Origin: Streptomyces bottropensis ATCC 25435
GTDB lineage: Bacteria; Actinomycetota; Actinomycetes; Streptomycetales; Streptomycetaceae
Length of the DNA stretch: 64,000 nt
NCBI RefSeq assembly: GCF_000383595.1
Contig: NZ_KB911581.1
Location: forward strand, 310,001-374,000
Direction of reading: 5' to 3'
Made by a program: the position numbers and the translations under genes. Below the pieces are notes generated by a model. The model saw nothing but the letters and a program-made list of their open reading frames with translations, was not told the origin of the DNA and searched no databases. Positions 36,613-44,555 of the stretch are shown here, in pieces. Numbering within the stretch: position 1 is the stretch's first letter; every line of letters starts with the position of its first letter.

Positions 36613-37035
36613 CGGCACGTGCTCGGCCGCGGTCGTCCATGGACAGGAAGGAACTCGCCACAAGACCAGGCTCGGCGGATTCCTGCGCGACGCGAGTAGT
36701 ACGCCTTCGATTCCCGCGTCGGCCGGATCACCGAAGTCCGCGACTGCTACACCTTCACGCCGCTCCGCGCGGATGGCCGGTCCCAGGTCGAGCTGGAGAA
36801 CTTCGACTGCGGCGCCTGCTGGGGCTACCGCCCGTCCTGCCCGGTGCATCGCCCGCATGCGGACGCCGAGTACGCCAGGAGCGGTGGTGCACAGGCCACC
36901 GGCTGCACAGTGACTCGCCGACAAAGCAGGCCGCTGCAGGAGCCGGCACCCGCGGTCGGCCGTTCTCGGGCCGAGGCCGCACACCTGGTGTCAGTGTGCG
37001 GCCCCTGGATGGTTGGCTCGCCGGAAGGACGGACC
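36613..37035. other. Gap with a possible plus-strand gene fragment
   Basis: About 36700-36850 on the plus strand reads YAFDSRVGRITEVRDCYTFTPLRADGRSQVELENFDCGACWGY, which looks like real protein but has no start, no ribosome site and no recognised family. The rest to 37035 shows nothing. Confidence 0.35.
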
Positions 37036-37527
37036 TCAGCCAGCCAGTGCGTGGAAGCCGCGTTGGAAGTAGACGGTCGCCGGGTCCTGTCCGAGTCGGA
37101 CGTCGTGCACGCGTCCCACCAGGATGGTGTGGTCGCCGGAGACGTGACGGTCGTATGCGGAGACGTGCAGGCGCGCCGACGCGTCGGGTAGGTAGGGCAC
37201 GCCCTCGGGGTCGAGGTGGAACTCGTCGCCGGCGAACTTGTCCGCGCCGCGGGTCGCGAACCGGCGGGCGAGCGGTTGGTGGCCGTCGTTGAGGATGTTG
37301 ATGGTCCAGTGCGTGGAGCGCTCGAACACCGGGTGGCACTCGGCGGTCCGGGACAGGCACACCAGGACGAGCGGCGGTTCGGCCGAGACCGAGGAGAAGG
37401 CGCTCGCGGTGAACCCCCAGGGACGTCCGTCCTCATCCACCGTGGTCACGATGGTGACGCCGCTGGGAAATGAGGCCATGGCCTCCCGGAAGCGTCCGGC
37501 GAGTTCGAGGTCGTCGGGTCCGGTCAT
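37036..37527 (-). CDS. Flavin reductase (HpaC/DszD-type) of the two-component monooxygenase
   Basis: ATG 37527 (MTGPDDLELAGRF) is chosen because upstream in-frame codons lie inside the monooxygenase gene. The 163-residue split-barrel protein has FREAMASFPSGVTIVTTVDEDGRPWGFTASAFSSVSAEPPLVLVCLSR, the FMN-binding signature of the flavin reductase family, and the C-terminal GDHTILVGRVHDVRLG. It supplies reduced flavin to the oxygenase encoded 55 bases upstream in the same operon. The first 20 residues precede the conserved core. Confidence 0.9.
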   Translation of the reverse strand: MTGPDDLELAGRFREAMASFPSGVTIVTTVDEDGRPWGFTASAFSSVSAEPPLVLVCLSRTAECHPVFERSTHWTINILNDGHQPLARRFATRGADKFAGDEFHLDPEGVPYLPDASARLHVSAYDRHVSGDHTILVGRVHDVRLGQDPATVYFQRGFHALAG

Positions 37528-37582
37528 GGGAGTTTCTCTTCTTGTACCGCGCTGGGCGAGGCGGTCATTGCCGGCGAGCCTG

Positions 37583-38785
37583 TCAGACACGGACGTAGAC
37601 CTCCATGCCGGGGACTTCTCCGGCCAGGTGGTAGCCGCCGACGAAGTACTGTGCCGCATCGACCTTGGGGTCGTGCTGGGAGAAGGTGCGGATGTTGCGC
37701 CAGAAACGGTCGATGTTGTATTTGGCGGCGGCGCTGCGGGTCCCGGTGAGGTCGACGATCCCGGACGCGACCTCGACGGCGATGCTGGTCGCGGCGGTCT
37801 TGGCGGAGAGCGCGTCGATCATGAGCTGGGCGATCTCGGTTTTGTCGTCGGCGTTCTCCACGGCACGGACGAGTTCCATCAGCAGGGCTCGGGCCGCGTC
37901 CAGCTTGATGCGGAACTCGCCTATGCGCCGGCGGACGAACGGGTCGGTCTGGATCGAGTCGTAGATCTTCACGGTGGGAGTGGTGGAGGCCCTGACGTAG
38001 TCGATCGCCGCGTCCAGTGCCCCGTAGGCAGGGCCGAGAACGATGATCGCCTGGCCGGCCTGTGCCACGGGGAACAGTAGGGGGTCGCGCGTGGCCTGGA
38101 CGGTGTACCAGCCGTCGGGGACGAAGACGTCGTCGTAGGTGATGCGCTGGCTCTGGGTGCCGCGCATGCCCATGACGTCCCAGTCGCCGTGGAGGCGAAC
38201 GGCCAGGGCATCGAGCGGGATCAGGGCGGTGACCAGGGACGTCGAGCCCTCCAGTTGGGCGGAGACGCTCGCGTAGCCCTCGGCCGCGCTGCCGCTGTTG
38301 CTGTTGAAGGACTTGGTGCCCTTGACCAGCACGCCGCCGTCGACCTTGCGCGCGGTGGTCGGGCCGGTGGCGACACCGGTCTCGGAGGCGGACGCGACGA
38401 AGCGGAACCTCCGGCCGGTGGCGATGTCATCTGCCACCTGACGCTTGGTCGCTTCGGGAAGATCGCTGCTGAAGAGCTCGGCCAGGACAACGGAGCCGAC
38501 GACGGTGTTGAGCAGGACGGCGGCGTCTCCTCGACCGATAGACAGATAGATCTTGTACAGGGCCTCCAGGCCGAACGCGACGCTGCCGTCGCTGTACCCG
38601 CCGTATGCGGCCGGGACCTGCAGACGCCAGAAGCCGGCTTCATTGAGCAGCTTCATCGCCTCCGTCGGGTCCTCACTCAGGCTGTCCGAGCGGTTGCCGA
38701 TTTCAGCCAGCCGGGGAACGAGTTCCGCAGCTTTGTCAACAAGCTCCTGAATTTCACTGTCCGTGATTTTCGATTTCTGTCCCAT
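37583..38785 (-). CDS. Flavin-dependent monooxygenase of the acyl-CoA dehydrogenase fold (DszC/HsaA-like)
   Basis: ATG 38785 follows GAGGAGAAAGCC. The 400-residue protein has the acyl-CoA dehydrogenase-type fold: helical N-domain (LLNEAGFWRLQVPAAYGGYSD), beta domain (VASASETGVATGPTTARKVDGGVLVKGTKSFNSNSG) and helical C-domain ending WRNIRTFSQHDPKVDAAQYFVGGYHL. That HDP segment is typical of FMNH2-dependent monooxygenases such as DszC and HsaA, not dehydrogenases, and the acyl-CoA catalytic Glu is not apparent. With the adjacent flavin reductase it forms a two-component oxygenase. The substrate could be an aromatic, sulfur or nitrogen compound; the sequence does not decide. Confidence 0.88.
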   Translation of the reverse strand: MGQKSKITDSEIQELVDKAAELVPRLAEIGNRSDSLSEDPTEAMKLLNEAGFWRLQVPAAYGGYSDGSVAFGLEALYKIYLSIGRGDAAVLLNTVVGSVVLAELFSSDLPEATKRQVADDIATGRRFRFVASASETGVATGPTTARKVDGGVLVKGTKSFNSNSGSAAEGYASVSAQLEGSTSLVTALIPLDALAVRLHGDWDVMGMRGTQSQRITYDDVFVPDGWYTVQATRDPLLFPVAQAGQAIIVLGPAYGALDAAIDYVRASTTPTVKIYDSIQTDPFVRRRIGEFRIKLDAARALLMELVRAVENADDKTEIAQLMIDALSAKTAATSIAVEVASGIVDLTGTRSAAAKYNIDRFWRNIRTFSQHDPKVDAAQYFVGGYHLAGEVPGMEVYVRV

Positions 38786-38863
38786 GGCTTTCTCCTCAGA
38801 ACGGCGGCACCGGGAAATTCCTCGTGTTGACCGCGCCATGAGCATCACGGTATGAGTGACTAT

Positions 38864-38914
38864 CCATAGAAGCAAATAGTTCATTTGCTTACGTGCTATA
38901 GAATGCTTCTATGG
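38864..38914. promoter_or_regulatory. Nested palindromes in the LysR / monooxygenase divergent region
   Basis: CCATAGAAGCA (38864-38874) and TGCTTCTATGG (38904-38914) are a perfect 11-bp inverted repeat; between them AGCAAAT-AGTTC-ATTTGCT (38871-38889) is a perfect 7-bp one containing a T-N11-A core. This is how LysR regulators bind a recognition and an activation site between divergent promoters. Confidence 0.85.
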
Positions 38915-38933
38915 GTCACGTGAGGAGAAACCG

Positions 38934-39854
38934 ATGAACCTGCGCCAGTACGAATACGCCTTGGCCATGGCCGAAGAGGGCTCTGTCACTGCGGCCGCCG
39001 CCCGACTCGGCGTCGCCCAGCCCACGGTCTCCCATCAGGTCGCGGCGCTGGAGAAGGATCTCGGCGTCCGCATCTTCACCCGGATCCCGCGCGGAGTCGC
39101 GGTGACCGTCGCCGGGCGGGCCTTCCTCAAAGAGGCCGAGATCGCCGTGAGCGCCGCCCGCCGAGCCCGCGCCGCGGCACGTGCCAGCGGAGGCGATCTG
39201 ACGGGCGAAATCCTCGTGGTCGCCTCAACCGGCCTGGCGACCAACCAGCTTGCCGCCGCCCTGGGAGAGTTGCGGTGCATCCATCCGCGCCTTCATGTGA
39301 CTCTCGTGGAAGAACCCACGCCGGTGGAGATGGAACACCTCGACCACTTGGGTACGGTCGATCTGGTGCTGTACCACCACCTCGCACCCGAGTGCGGCTA
39401 CGACGTCCACGAACTGGGCGAGGAGCCGTATGCCGTGATCCTTCCTCCCCAACACCCCCTGCACCGGGCAGACTCCGTACGACTGGAGGACCTGGCCGGC
39501 GAGGGCTGGGTGCGGTTCACCCGTGGCGGCCTCCTGGACGAACAGATCGGCCAGGTTCTCAGGCGCGTCGGGATCACTCCCTCGACCGTGGCACGCGCCT
39601 CTCAGATCGCCACGGCGGTACAACTGGTCGCGCATGGCCTGGGTGTGACCATGGTCCCCGCCTCCACCGTCCCGCCCCCCTATACCCAGCTGGTCAGGCC
39701 GCTGGCCCCCGCCCTCTCCGAACGGGTCCTGGTCGGCGTGCGTCACGACCCGGGGCCAGCCGAAACCGCCCTGCTGGACCTCCTTCGCCAACAGGACTGG
39801 TCAACGCCCGCTGCCTTCAGCAGCGCGCGGGCCCTTGCCGCCTCCTCGGCGTGA
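38934..39854 (+). CDS. LysR-family regulator of the two-component monooxygenase
   Basis: ATG 38934 follows GAGGAGAAACCG. The 306-residue protein has the LysR winged HTH at residues 1-60 (MNLRQYEYALAMAEEGSVTAAAARLGVAQPTVSHQVAALEKDLGVRIFTR) and a periplasmic-binding-like effector domain (about 90-295). It diverges from the monooxygenase-reductase operon and the 148-bp spacer holds nested operator palindromes, so local control is very likely. The inducer is unknown. Confidence 0.92.
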   Translation: MNLRQYEYALAMAEEGSVTAAAARLGVAQPTVSHQVAALEKDLGVRIFTRIPRGVAVTVAGRAFLKEAEIAVSAARRARAAARASGGDLTGEILVVASTGLATNQLAAALGELRCIHPRLHVTLVEEPTPVEMEHLDHLGTVDLVLYHHLAPECGYDVHELGEEPYAVILPPQHPLHRADSVRLEDLAGEGWVRFTRGGLLDEQIGQVLRRVGITPSTVARASQIATAVQLVAHGLGVTMVPASTVPPPYTQLVRPLAPALSERVLVGVRHDPGPAETALLDLLRQQDWSTPAAFSSARALAASSA

Positions 39855-39879
39855 CGCCGACCGGGCTTCCGTGCGCCGC

Positions 39880-39975
39880 TGAGGAAGTGTCTTGTCGTGG
39901 CGGGTGGCCAGCCTCCGCCCTTCCTTGAGCTTGTTGATGGCGCGCTCGACTGTGTTGCGGTCTTTGTAGAGCGTG
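39880..39975 (-). pseudogene. C-terminal stub of an IS5-family transposase
   Basis: The minus frame reads YKDRNTVERAINKLKEGRRLATRHDK, the E-containing segment (TVERAINKLK) and following residues of IS5/IS4811-like transposases. Only about 30 codons remain. Confidence 0.65.
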
Positions 39976-40200
39976 GCTTCGTGGCTGCTCTACCTGATGC
40001 ATGTCAGCAGCGAGGACCCGGACGTGGTCTGGATGTGCGCATGCTTCGCCGACGAGGCGGCCTTCGAGCGCGCCGTGTCGCTGGTGCGCGCGGAGGTCAC
40101 CAAACGCCTCCGCGAACTCTGCGGCGCGGGGACGGAACACGTACCGGCTCGGCCTGGTCGCCGGGAAGGGGCACCCCCGCGGCGCCTTGGGACAACGACG
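39976..40200 (+). pseudogene. Truncated antibiotic-biosynthesis-monooxygenase-like fragment
   Basis: SWLLYLMHVSSEDPDVVWMCACFADEAAFERAVSLVRAEVTKRLRELCG resembles the middle strand and helix of small ABM-domain proteins (YxxHxxxxDPDVxWxxxxFADExAF). The N-terminus is cut by the IS5 stub and the frame changes after GAGTEHVPARP. Function of the parent gene is uncertain. Confidence 0.4.
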
Positions 40201-40211
40201 CGTGCCGACGG

Positions 40212-40904
40212 TCAGGCGCCGCAGGCCCCGTTTCCGCCGAGGCTGATCATGGCGCGGTACAGCTGCTCCTCGGTGAGCGGCGGCGCCGGCAGCGGGTGGG
40301 CGCGGTCGGCTCGGAAGCCGTCGAGCAGAAGGTAAAGGTGGCGGCGCCAGGCGTCCGGGGCGATGGCGTGGGTGGCCTCGGTGACGCGGCTGTGCGACCA
40401 GATGACGAAGGCAAGGTCCTCGGGGGTGAGGTCGGGGCGCAGGCTGCCCTGCTGCTGCGCACGCTCGACGATGTGTACACCGAGTTCGCGGATGCGGGTC
40501 TGGGCGCCCGCCAGGCAGGCGCTCTCCGGCAGCCGTATGGAGGCCAGGTCGTTGAACCCGCGGTCCTGTGACTGGAGTTCGCACATGGTCTCCAGGAAGT
40601 GGCACAGCCCCGCCCAGGCGTTGTCCATGGTGACGGCCTTCTCGGCGGCCTCCCGCCAGGCGGCCAGCTTCTCGGCGAAGGTCGCCTGCACCAGGTCCAG
40701 CCGGGTGGGGAAGTGCCGGTACAGCGTGCCGATGGCCACCCCGGCCCGCTTGGCCACCTGCTCCAGGGGTGCCTCCATGCCCTGCTCGGCGAAGCAGGAG
40801 CGGGCCGCGGTGAGCAGTGCCTCGCGATTGCGCTGCGCGTCGCGCCGCAGGGGGCGGCCAGGGGCCGGGTTCCCGGCGGAGGCGGACGGACGGTCGATGG
40901 CCAT
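40212..40904 (-). CDS. TetR-family regulator
   Basis: The 230-residue protein has a TetR HTH at about 20-68 (DAQRNREALLTAARSCFAEQGMEAPLEQVAKRAGVAIGTLYRHFPTRLDLV) and a C-terminal ligand domain of the SACE_7040/TetR_C type (LCHFLETMCELQSQDRGFNDLASIRLP). It diverges from the SDR-F420 oxidoreductase pair; the 149-bp spacer has a loose GGTGCCTCACAT / ACATGAGGCTGCC inverted repeat that could be its operator. It probably represses the divergent pair. Confidence 0.88.
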   Translation of the reverse strand: MAIDRPSASAGNPAPGRPLRRDAQRNREALLTAARSCFAEQGMEAPLEQVAKRAGVAIGTLYRHFPTRLDLVQATFAEKLAAWREAAEKAVTMDNAWAGLCHFLETMCELQSQDRGFNDLASIRLPESACLAGAQTRIRELGVHIVERAQQQGSLRPDLTPEDLAFVIWSHSRVTEATHAIAPDAWRRHLYLLLDGFRADRAHPLPAPPLTEEQLYRAMISLGGNGACGA

Positions 40905-41053
40905 GTCCCACAGCCTACCAACCGGAGGGGTGCCTCACATTCTCTGCTACGATCCAAGAACATGAGGCTGCCCTCGACTTTCAGTCCTGACCGCTGTCGT
41001 GGCGGGAGGTGCCCCTCATCCGTCCAGCCCGTCCGACCAGAGGAGCACCATCC

Positions 41054-41725
41054 ATGCCCGTCATCGCCGTCATCGGGGCAGGCCCCGGACTGGGCCTGTC
41101 CATCGCCCGCCGCTTCGGAACGGAGGGTTTCCAGGTCGCCCTGGTCTCCCGGACCCAGGACAAGCTCGACGCGCTCGCCGCACAGCTCGCCGAGGACGGC
41201 ATCGAGGCCGCGGGCTTCGCCGCGGACGTGACGCGTCCCGACTCGCTGCAGTCGGCGCTCGCCGCGGTCGCCGACCGGTTCGGGGCCGTCGACGTACTGG
41301 AGTACTCGCCCGCCGACCCCACGTTCGCCGGCGCCGCCGCCGTCGACGCCACGGCGCAGGACCTCCACAAGCAGCTCGACTACTACCTGTACGGAGCGGT
41401 CGCCGCGGTCCGTCAGGTGCTGCCCGCCATGCTCGAACGCGGCAGTGGCACCCTGCTGTTCTCCACGGGCGCCTCCTCCATCCGGCCGAGCGGCGGTGCG
41501 TTCGGCAGCATCGGCGTCGCGGCGGCGGCCCTGCGCAACTACGCCATGGCCCTGGGCATCGACCTCGCCGAGCGCGGGGTGCACGCCGCGCACGTGGCGA
41601 TCGGGGTGTTCATCGGCAGCGGTCCCGGCACCGAGCCCGAGACCATCGCCGAGCACTACTGGGACGCGTACACCAAGCGCGACCAGGCCGAGATCGTCCA
41701 CACCGTCCCCGGCGGCATCCGGTGA
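41054..41725 (+). CDS. Atypical short-chain dehydrogenase-like protein
   Basis: ATG 41054 follows AGGAGCACC. The 223-residue protein has a clear Rossmann cofactor motif (VIAVIGAGPGLGLSIARRFG) and SDR order (AADVTRPDSLQSALAAVADRFGAVDVLEYSPA, LLFSTGASSIRPSGGAFGSIGVAAAALRNYAMAL). At the position of the YxxxK catalytic pair it has FGSIGVAAA, so the usual Tyr and Lys are missing, and NNAG is replaced by YSPA. It may bind cofactor without classical SDR chemistry, or use another acid. It overlaps the next gene by four bases (GTGA). Confidence 0.85.
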   Translation: MPVIAVIGAGPGLGLSIARRFGTEGFQVALVSRTQDKLDALAAQLAEDGIEAAGFAADVTRPDSLQSALAAVADRFGAVDVLEYSPADPTFAGAAAVDATAQDLHKQLDYYLYGAVAAVRQVLPAMLERGSGTLLFSTGASSIRPSGGAFGSIGVAAAALRNYAMALGIDLAERGVHAAHVAIGVFIGSGPGTEPETIAEHYWDAYTKRDQAEIVHTVPGGIR

Positions 41726-42225
41726 GCACCTCCGGCACACCCGCGGCGAACACGGCCAGGCCACCCATGGTGAAGATCTTTAGAGCCGCCAACAAGGTCG
41801 TACGGCCGCTGCTCGCCTCCCGCTTCCACAAGCCGCTGAGCGGACGCCTGATGCTGCTCACGTACAAGGGGCACAGGACGGGCCGCGAATTCACGGTCCC
41901 CATCGGCTACTTCGACTGGGGTCCCGGCACGGTGCTCGCCATGTCCTCCCAGCTCGGCTGGATCCCCAGCATGCGCCAAGGGCCCGCCGTCCGGCTGCGC
42001 ATCCGGGGCCAGGACCACGGCGCCGTCCCGACGGTCGTCGAGGACCCTGAGAAAGTCGCCGCCCTGCTGGGTGAGTTCGGCCGGCGCAAAGGGCCCAAGG
42101 CCGCCAAGGGGCTGATGCTCGGCCTCCCAGGCGACCGGCAGCCCACCGACGACGAGCTGCGCACGGCCGCCGCGAAGACCCGCTTGGTCTGCTTCCGGAT
42201 GGAGCCCGAGCGGCCGGGCCGGTAG
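41722..42225 (+). CDS. F420H2-dependent (deazaflavin) nitroreductase-family protein
   Basis: The 167-residue protein from GTG 41722 has the split-barrel DDN-like pattern: SGRLMLLTYKGHRTGREFTVPIGYFDWGPGTVLAMSS, WIPSMRQGPAVRLRIRGQDHGAVPTVVED and a C-terminal RLVCFRM. Members bind F420 or heme/fatty acids and reduce small substrates. Its start overlaps the SDR-like gene stop, so the two are one operon, probably controlled by the divergent TetR protein. Substrate unknown. Confidence 0.85.
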   Translation: MSTSGTPAANTARPPMVKIFRAANKVVRPLLASRFHKPLSGRLMLLTYKGHRTGREFTVPIGYFDWGPGTVLAMSSQLGWIPSMRQGPAVRLRIRGQDHGAVPTVVEDPEKVAALLGEFGRRKGPKAAKGLMLGLPGDRQPTDDELRTAAAKTRLVCFRMEPERPGR

Positions 42226-42336
42226 CACTCGACCGGCTGATGCGGTCGACGGAGTTCCCCATCCCAGACACGCATCGCAGTTCTTGTGACACGTACCAGG
42301 CTTGGGAAAGGGTCAGCGCCGCGACCGCCTCGCGCG

Positions 42337-42744
42337 TCAGGTGATGCTGGTGGGGAGGCTCCGGACGGGGCTGGGCTGGGTGCTGTTGTCGGTGCGCCGG
42401 TCCAGCTCGGTGCGGAGTTCGTGGATGACCTGGGCATAGACGGCGACGCGCTCGCGGAGCCGGCCGTTGTCCTCCCGCAGTGCGCGGGCGACGGCTTCGG
42501 CGTCTGCTGGGCGGGCGTGCAGATGCTGGAACGCGGGCGGGATGCCGTTCGCCTCGGACTTTCGGCGGGTGAACTCTTCTTTCAAGTCGACGTGCTTATG
42601 CGTGAGGACCCAGCGCTTGACGCCTGCCTCTGCGGCGAGTTGCAGCGTGGTGAGCGCCCCCGTGGACCGGATTGGACGGCCGTCGAACAGCCGCTGGATC
42701 GCTGCGGTGATGGCGTCGCGTTCGGCGTCGCGGTCAGTGGCCAT
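42337..42744 (-). CDS. DUF6262-like (TnpC-type) accessory protein
   Basis: The 135-residue protein is helical and charged: DAERDAITAAIQRLFDGRP, LTTLQLAAEAGVKRWVLTHKHVDLKEEFTRRK, then a predicted coiled coil (ALREDNGRLRERVAVYAQVIHELRTELDRR). It follows a large tyrosine recombinase with an 11-base overlap. This matches the third protein (TnpC-like, DUF6262) of Tn554-type three-gene transposition modules, which aids the two recombinases. The upstream partner recombinase is missing here. Confidence 0.75.
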   Translation of the reverse strand: MATDRDAERDAITAAIQRLFDGRPIRSTGALTTLQLAAEAGVKRWVLTHKHVDLKEEFTRRKSEANGIPPAFQHLHARPADAEAVARALREDNGRLRERVAVYAQVIHELRTELDRRTDNSTQPSPVRSLPTSIT

Positions 42745-44290
42745 CGTGGGGTTCTCCAGTGTGGTCGTGGGCGGTGACGATGCGTTCCAGGCGGTCGAGC
42801 TCGTGCTGTTCGCGGGCGTGTCGGAAGGCGGGAGCCAGCGGGTCGTCGACGAGCGGCCGTAGCCGCTCGATCTGGACGTGGACGTGTTCGATGTCGCGAT
42901 CGGTCCGCGCGATGTTGACGCAGTTCGGGCGGCAGTCGTCGAGGTCGGGGGTGCGGCGGGTGCCGTCCTCCTCGCTCCGCAGGCGGCAGGCTGCTCGCTT
43001 CGGGTCCAGGACGCAGGTCATGCCCTTGCCGGGGAAGATCTGCAAGTCGGGGTTGGTGAGCATGGCGTTGGCGTGCCGCTTGGTGCGCAGGACTCTCCCG
43101 GCGAAGCGCGTGGCGGCCTGGACGCGGTGCTGGTAGGTCTCGGCTGCCGGGCCGCTGACCTGCTCGCCTTCACGTAGGCGCTGGTGTGCGTCGGCGAGAG
43201 TGTCCAACCGGGCCAACCAGTCCTCAAACGCGAGGTCGTCGGGGAAGCCCGAGGCGTAGCTTCCGGCGTAGCCGAGGGTCATCTGGACGCGGAGATGTCC
43301 GTATTGGATCGCGGCGGCGACCAGGCCCCGCGGCCGGCGGACGATGAACCAGGCCAGAGTGCGGCGCAGGCGAGCGGAGTAGATGACCGGGTGGACCGGG
43401 TCGGGCGGGATGCGGTCACTGCGGCCGTGCTCGGTGCAGTAGGTCTCGACCCAGGCCAGGAACTCGGCGATGTCGTGGTTGATCCGGGTCTCCGACCGGG
43501 AGCCGCCGACGCGGCTGCGCAGGATGGTCGCGCCGTCGCGGCCGTCGGTGAACAACGTCGCCGGGAACAGCCAGGTGCTCGTGTGCAGCCGTTCCAGGAC
43601 GGCGACGGCGGTAGCGACGACCTCGGTGACGACCCACGGATCGGCCCGGATCTCACCCTCAGGCATCTTGTCGCCGGCAGCGTCGCGGACACCTTTCCAG
43701 TGTCTGCCGCGCAGGAGGACCAGGCCGTGGGCTTGGTCTCGTTCGACGCAGCCGCGTTCCAGACTGAGGACTTCGCCTGCCCGCATCCCCGACAGGTAGC
43801 TGATCACGATGAAGCAGGCCGTGCCCAGGTGCCGGGGAAGGAAGCCGGCCTCGGTGTAGTCGATGGCCGCGTCGCGCCAGGGCCGGCCGTCCAACCGCCC
43901 GGTGACCGGCGCGTCCAGCGGTGCGCCCTCGATGACGGGCAGCCCCATCTCGGCGAGGCGGCACAACGTAGATGTGATGGTGTGGCCCTGACTCCTCCAA
44001 TCCAGCCGAGGCTCGCCGAAGCGCGGAGGCAATGGGTCGCGGAAGAAAAGACGCAGGCCACTGCCCCCGCGGCGGCGACCCTTCGTGCCGCCCGTGCCCT
44101 CTTCCCCTCGGCGATCGACGACTCCTGGCATGCGGCGGCCGGCCCCAGCGATGCGGTCCCGCTCGATCTCCGCACGGACCTGCGCCTGGCCGCCACTCGC
44201 ACTGCTCACACCTCCGTAGAAGTCGAAAGGTGAAAGGTGCCGCTCGGTGGCACCTCGCGGCTGGGCGAGACGTCCGGCACGGTCGCCCAC
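42734..44290 (-). CDS. Large tyrosine recombinase of Tn554-like type, 5'-truncated
   Basis: The frame is 518 codons long; recognisable recombinase sequence begins near residue 80 (FFRDPLPPRFGEPRLDW). It includes TACFIVISYLSGMRAGEVLSLE (first catalytic Arg), SARLRRTLAWFIV, AAAIQYGHLRVQMTLGYAGSY (His and the nucleophile Tyr region) and a C-terminal Cys-rich block (CVLDPKRAAC, CRPNC). The usual ~250-residue N-terminal part is absent and the first 80 codons look non-native, so the protein is probably non-functional despite an open frame. It is paired with the DUF6262 gene. Confidence 0.72.
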   Translation of the reverse strand: MGDRAGRLAQPRGATERHLSPFDFYGGVSSASGGQAQVRAEIERDRIAGAGRRMPGVVDRRGEEGTGGTKGRRRGGSGLRLFFRDPLPPRFGEPRLDWRSQGHTITSTLCRLAEMGLPVIEGAPLDAPVTGRLDGRPWRDAAIDYTEAGFLPRHLGTACFIVISYLSGMRAGEVLSLERGCVERDQAHGLVLLRGRHWKGVRDAAGDKMPEGEIRADPWVVTEVVATAVAVLERLHTSTWLFPATLFTDGRDGATILRSRVGGSRSETRINHDIAEFLAWVETYCTEHGRSDRIPPDPVHPVIYSARLRRTLAWFIVRRPRGLVAAAIQYGHLRVQMTLGYAGSYASGFPDDLAFEDWLARLDTLADAHQRLREGEQVSGPAAETYQHRVQAATRFAGRVLRTKRHANAMLTNPDLQIFPGKGMTCVLDPKRAACRLRSEEDGTRRTPDLDDCRPNCVNIARTDRDIEHVHVQIERLRPLVDDPLAPAFRHAREQHELDRLERIVTAHDHTGEPHDGH

Positions 44291-44462
44291 CGCTCGGGTC
44301 AGGCCGCTGACGGAACGGCCAACGGCACAGCCTTGCTACGGACCGAGCGATGATCTCGGCACACCAGCAACGCCCCGACAGAGGAGTGCACTTCGGCCGG
44401 TGGCGGGGCTCCGGCTCGCCGCGCGCCTGCCTGACCAAGCACTACCGGTGTCACGCCACCTA

Positions 44463-44491
44463 TTGACGCACCGCGAACCCGGCCATAGCCT
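44463..44491 (+). promoter_or_regulatory. Probable sigma-70-type promoter of the ABC operon
   Basis: TTGACG (44463-44468) and TAGCCT (44486-44491) are separated by 17 bases, about 65 bases before the substrate-binding-protein start. It is the best -35/-10 pair in the 265-bp gap. Confidence 0.6.
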
Positions 44492-44555
44492 CCCGCTACC
44501 GTTCGGGATGCGGACAATATTTCGCACAGCGCACACACTCGTCAGGAGGGGCCCC

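Noticed and set aside
40905..41053. TetR operator between the TetR and SDR genes
   Set aside because: Only a loose inverted repeat (GGTGCCTCACAT / ACATGAGGCTGCC) with mismatches; not strong enough for its own entry.
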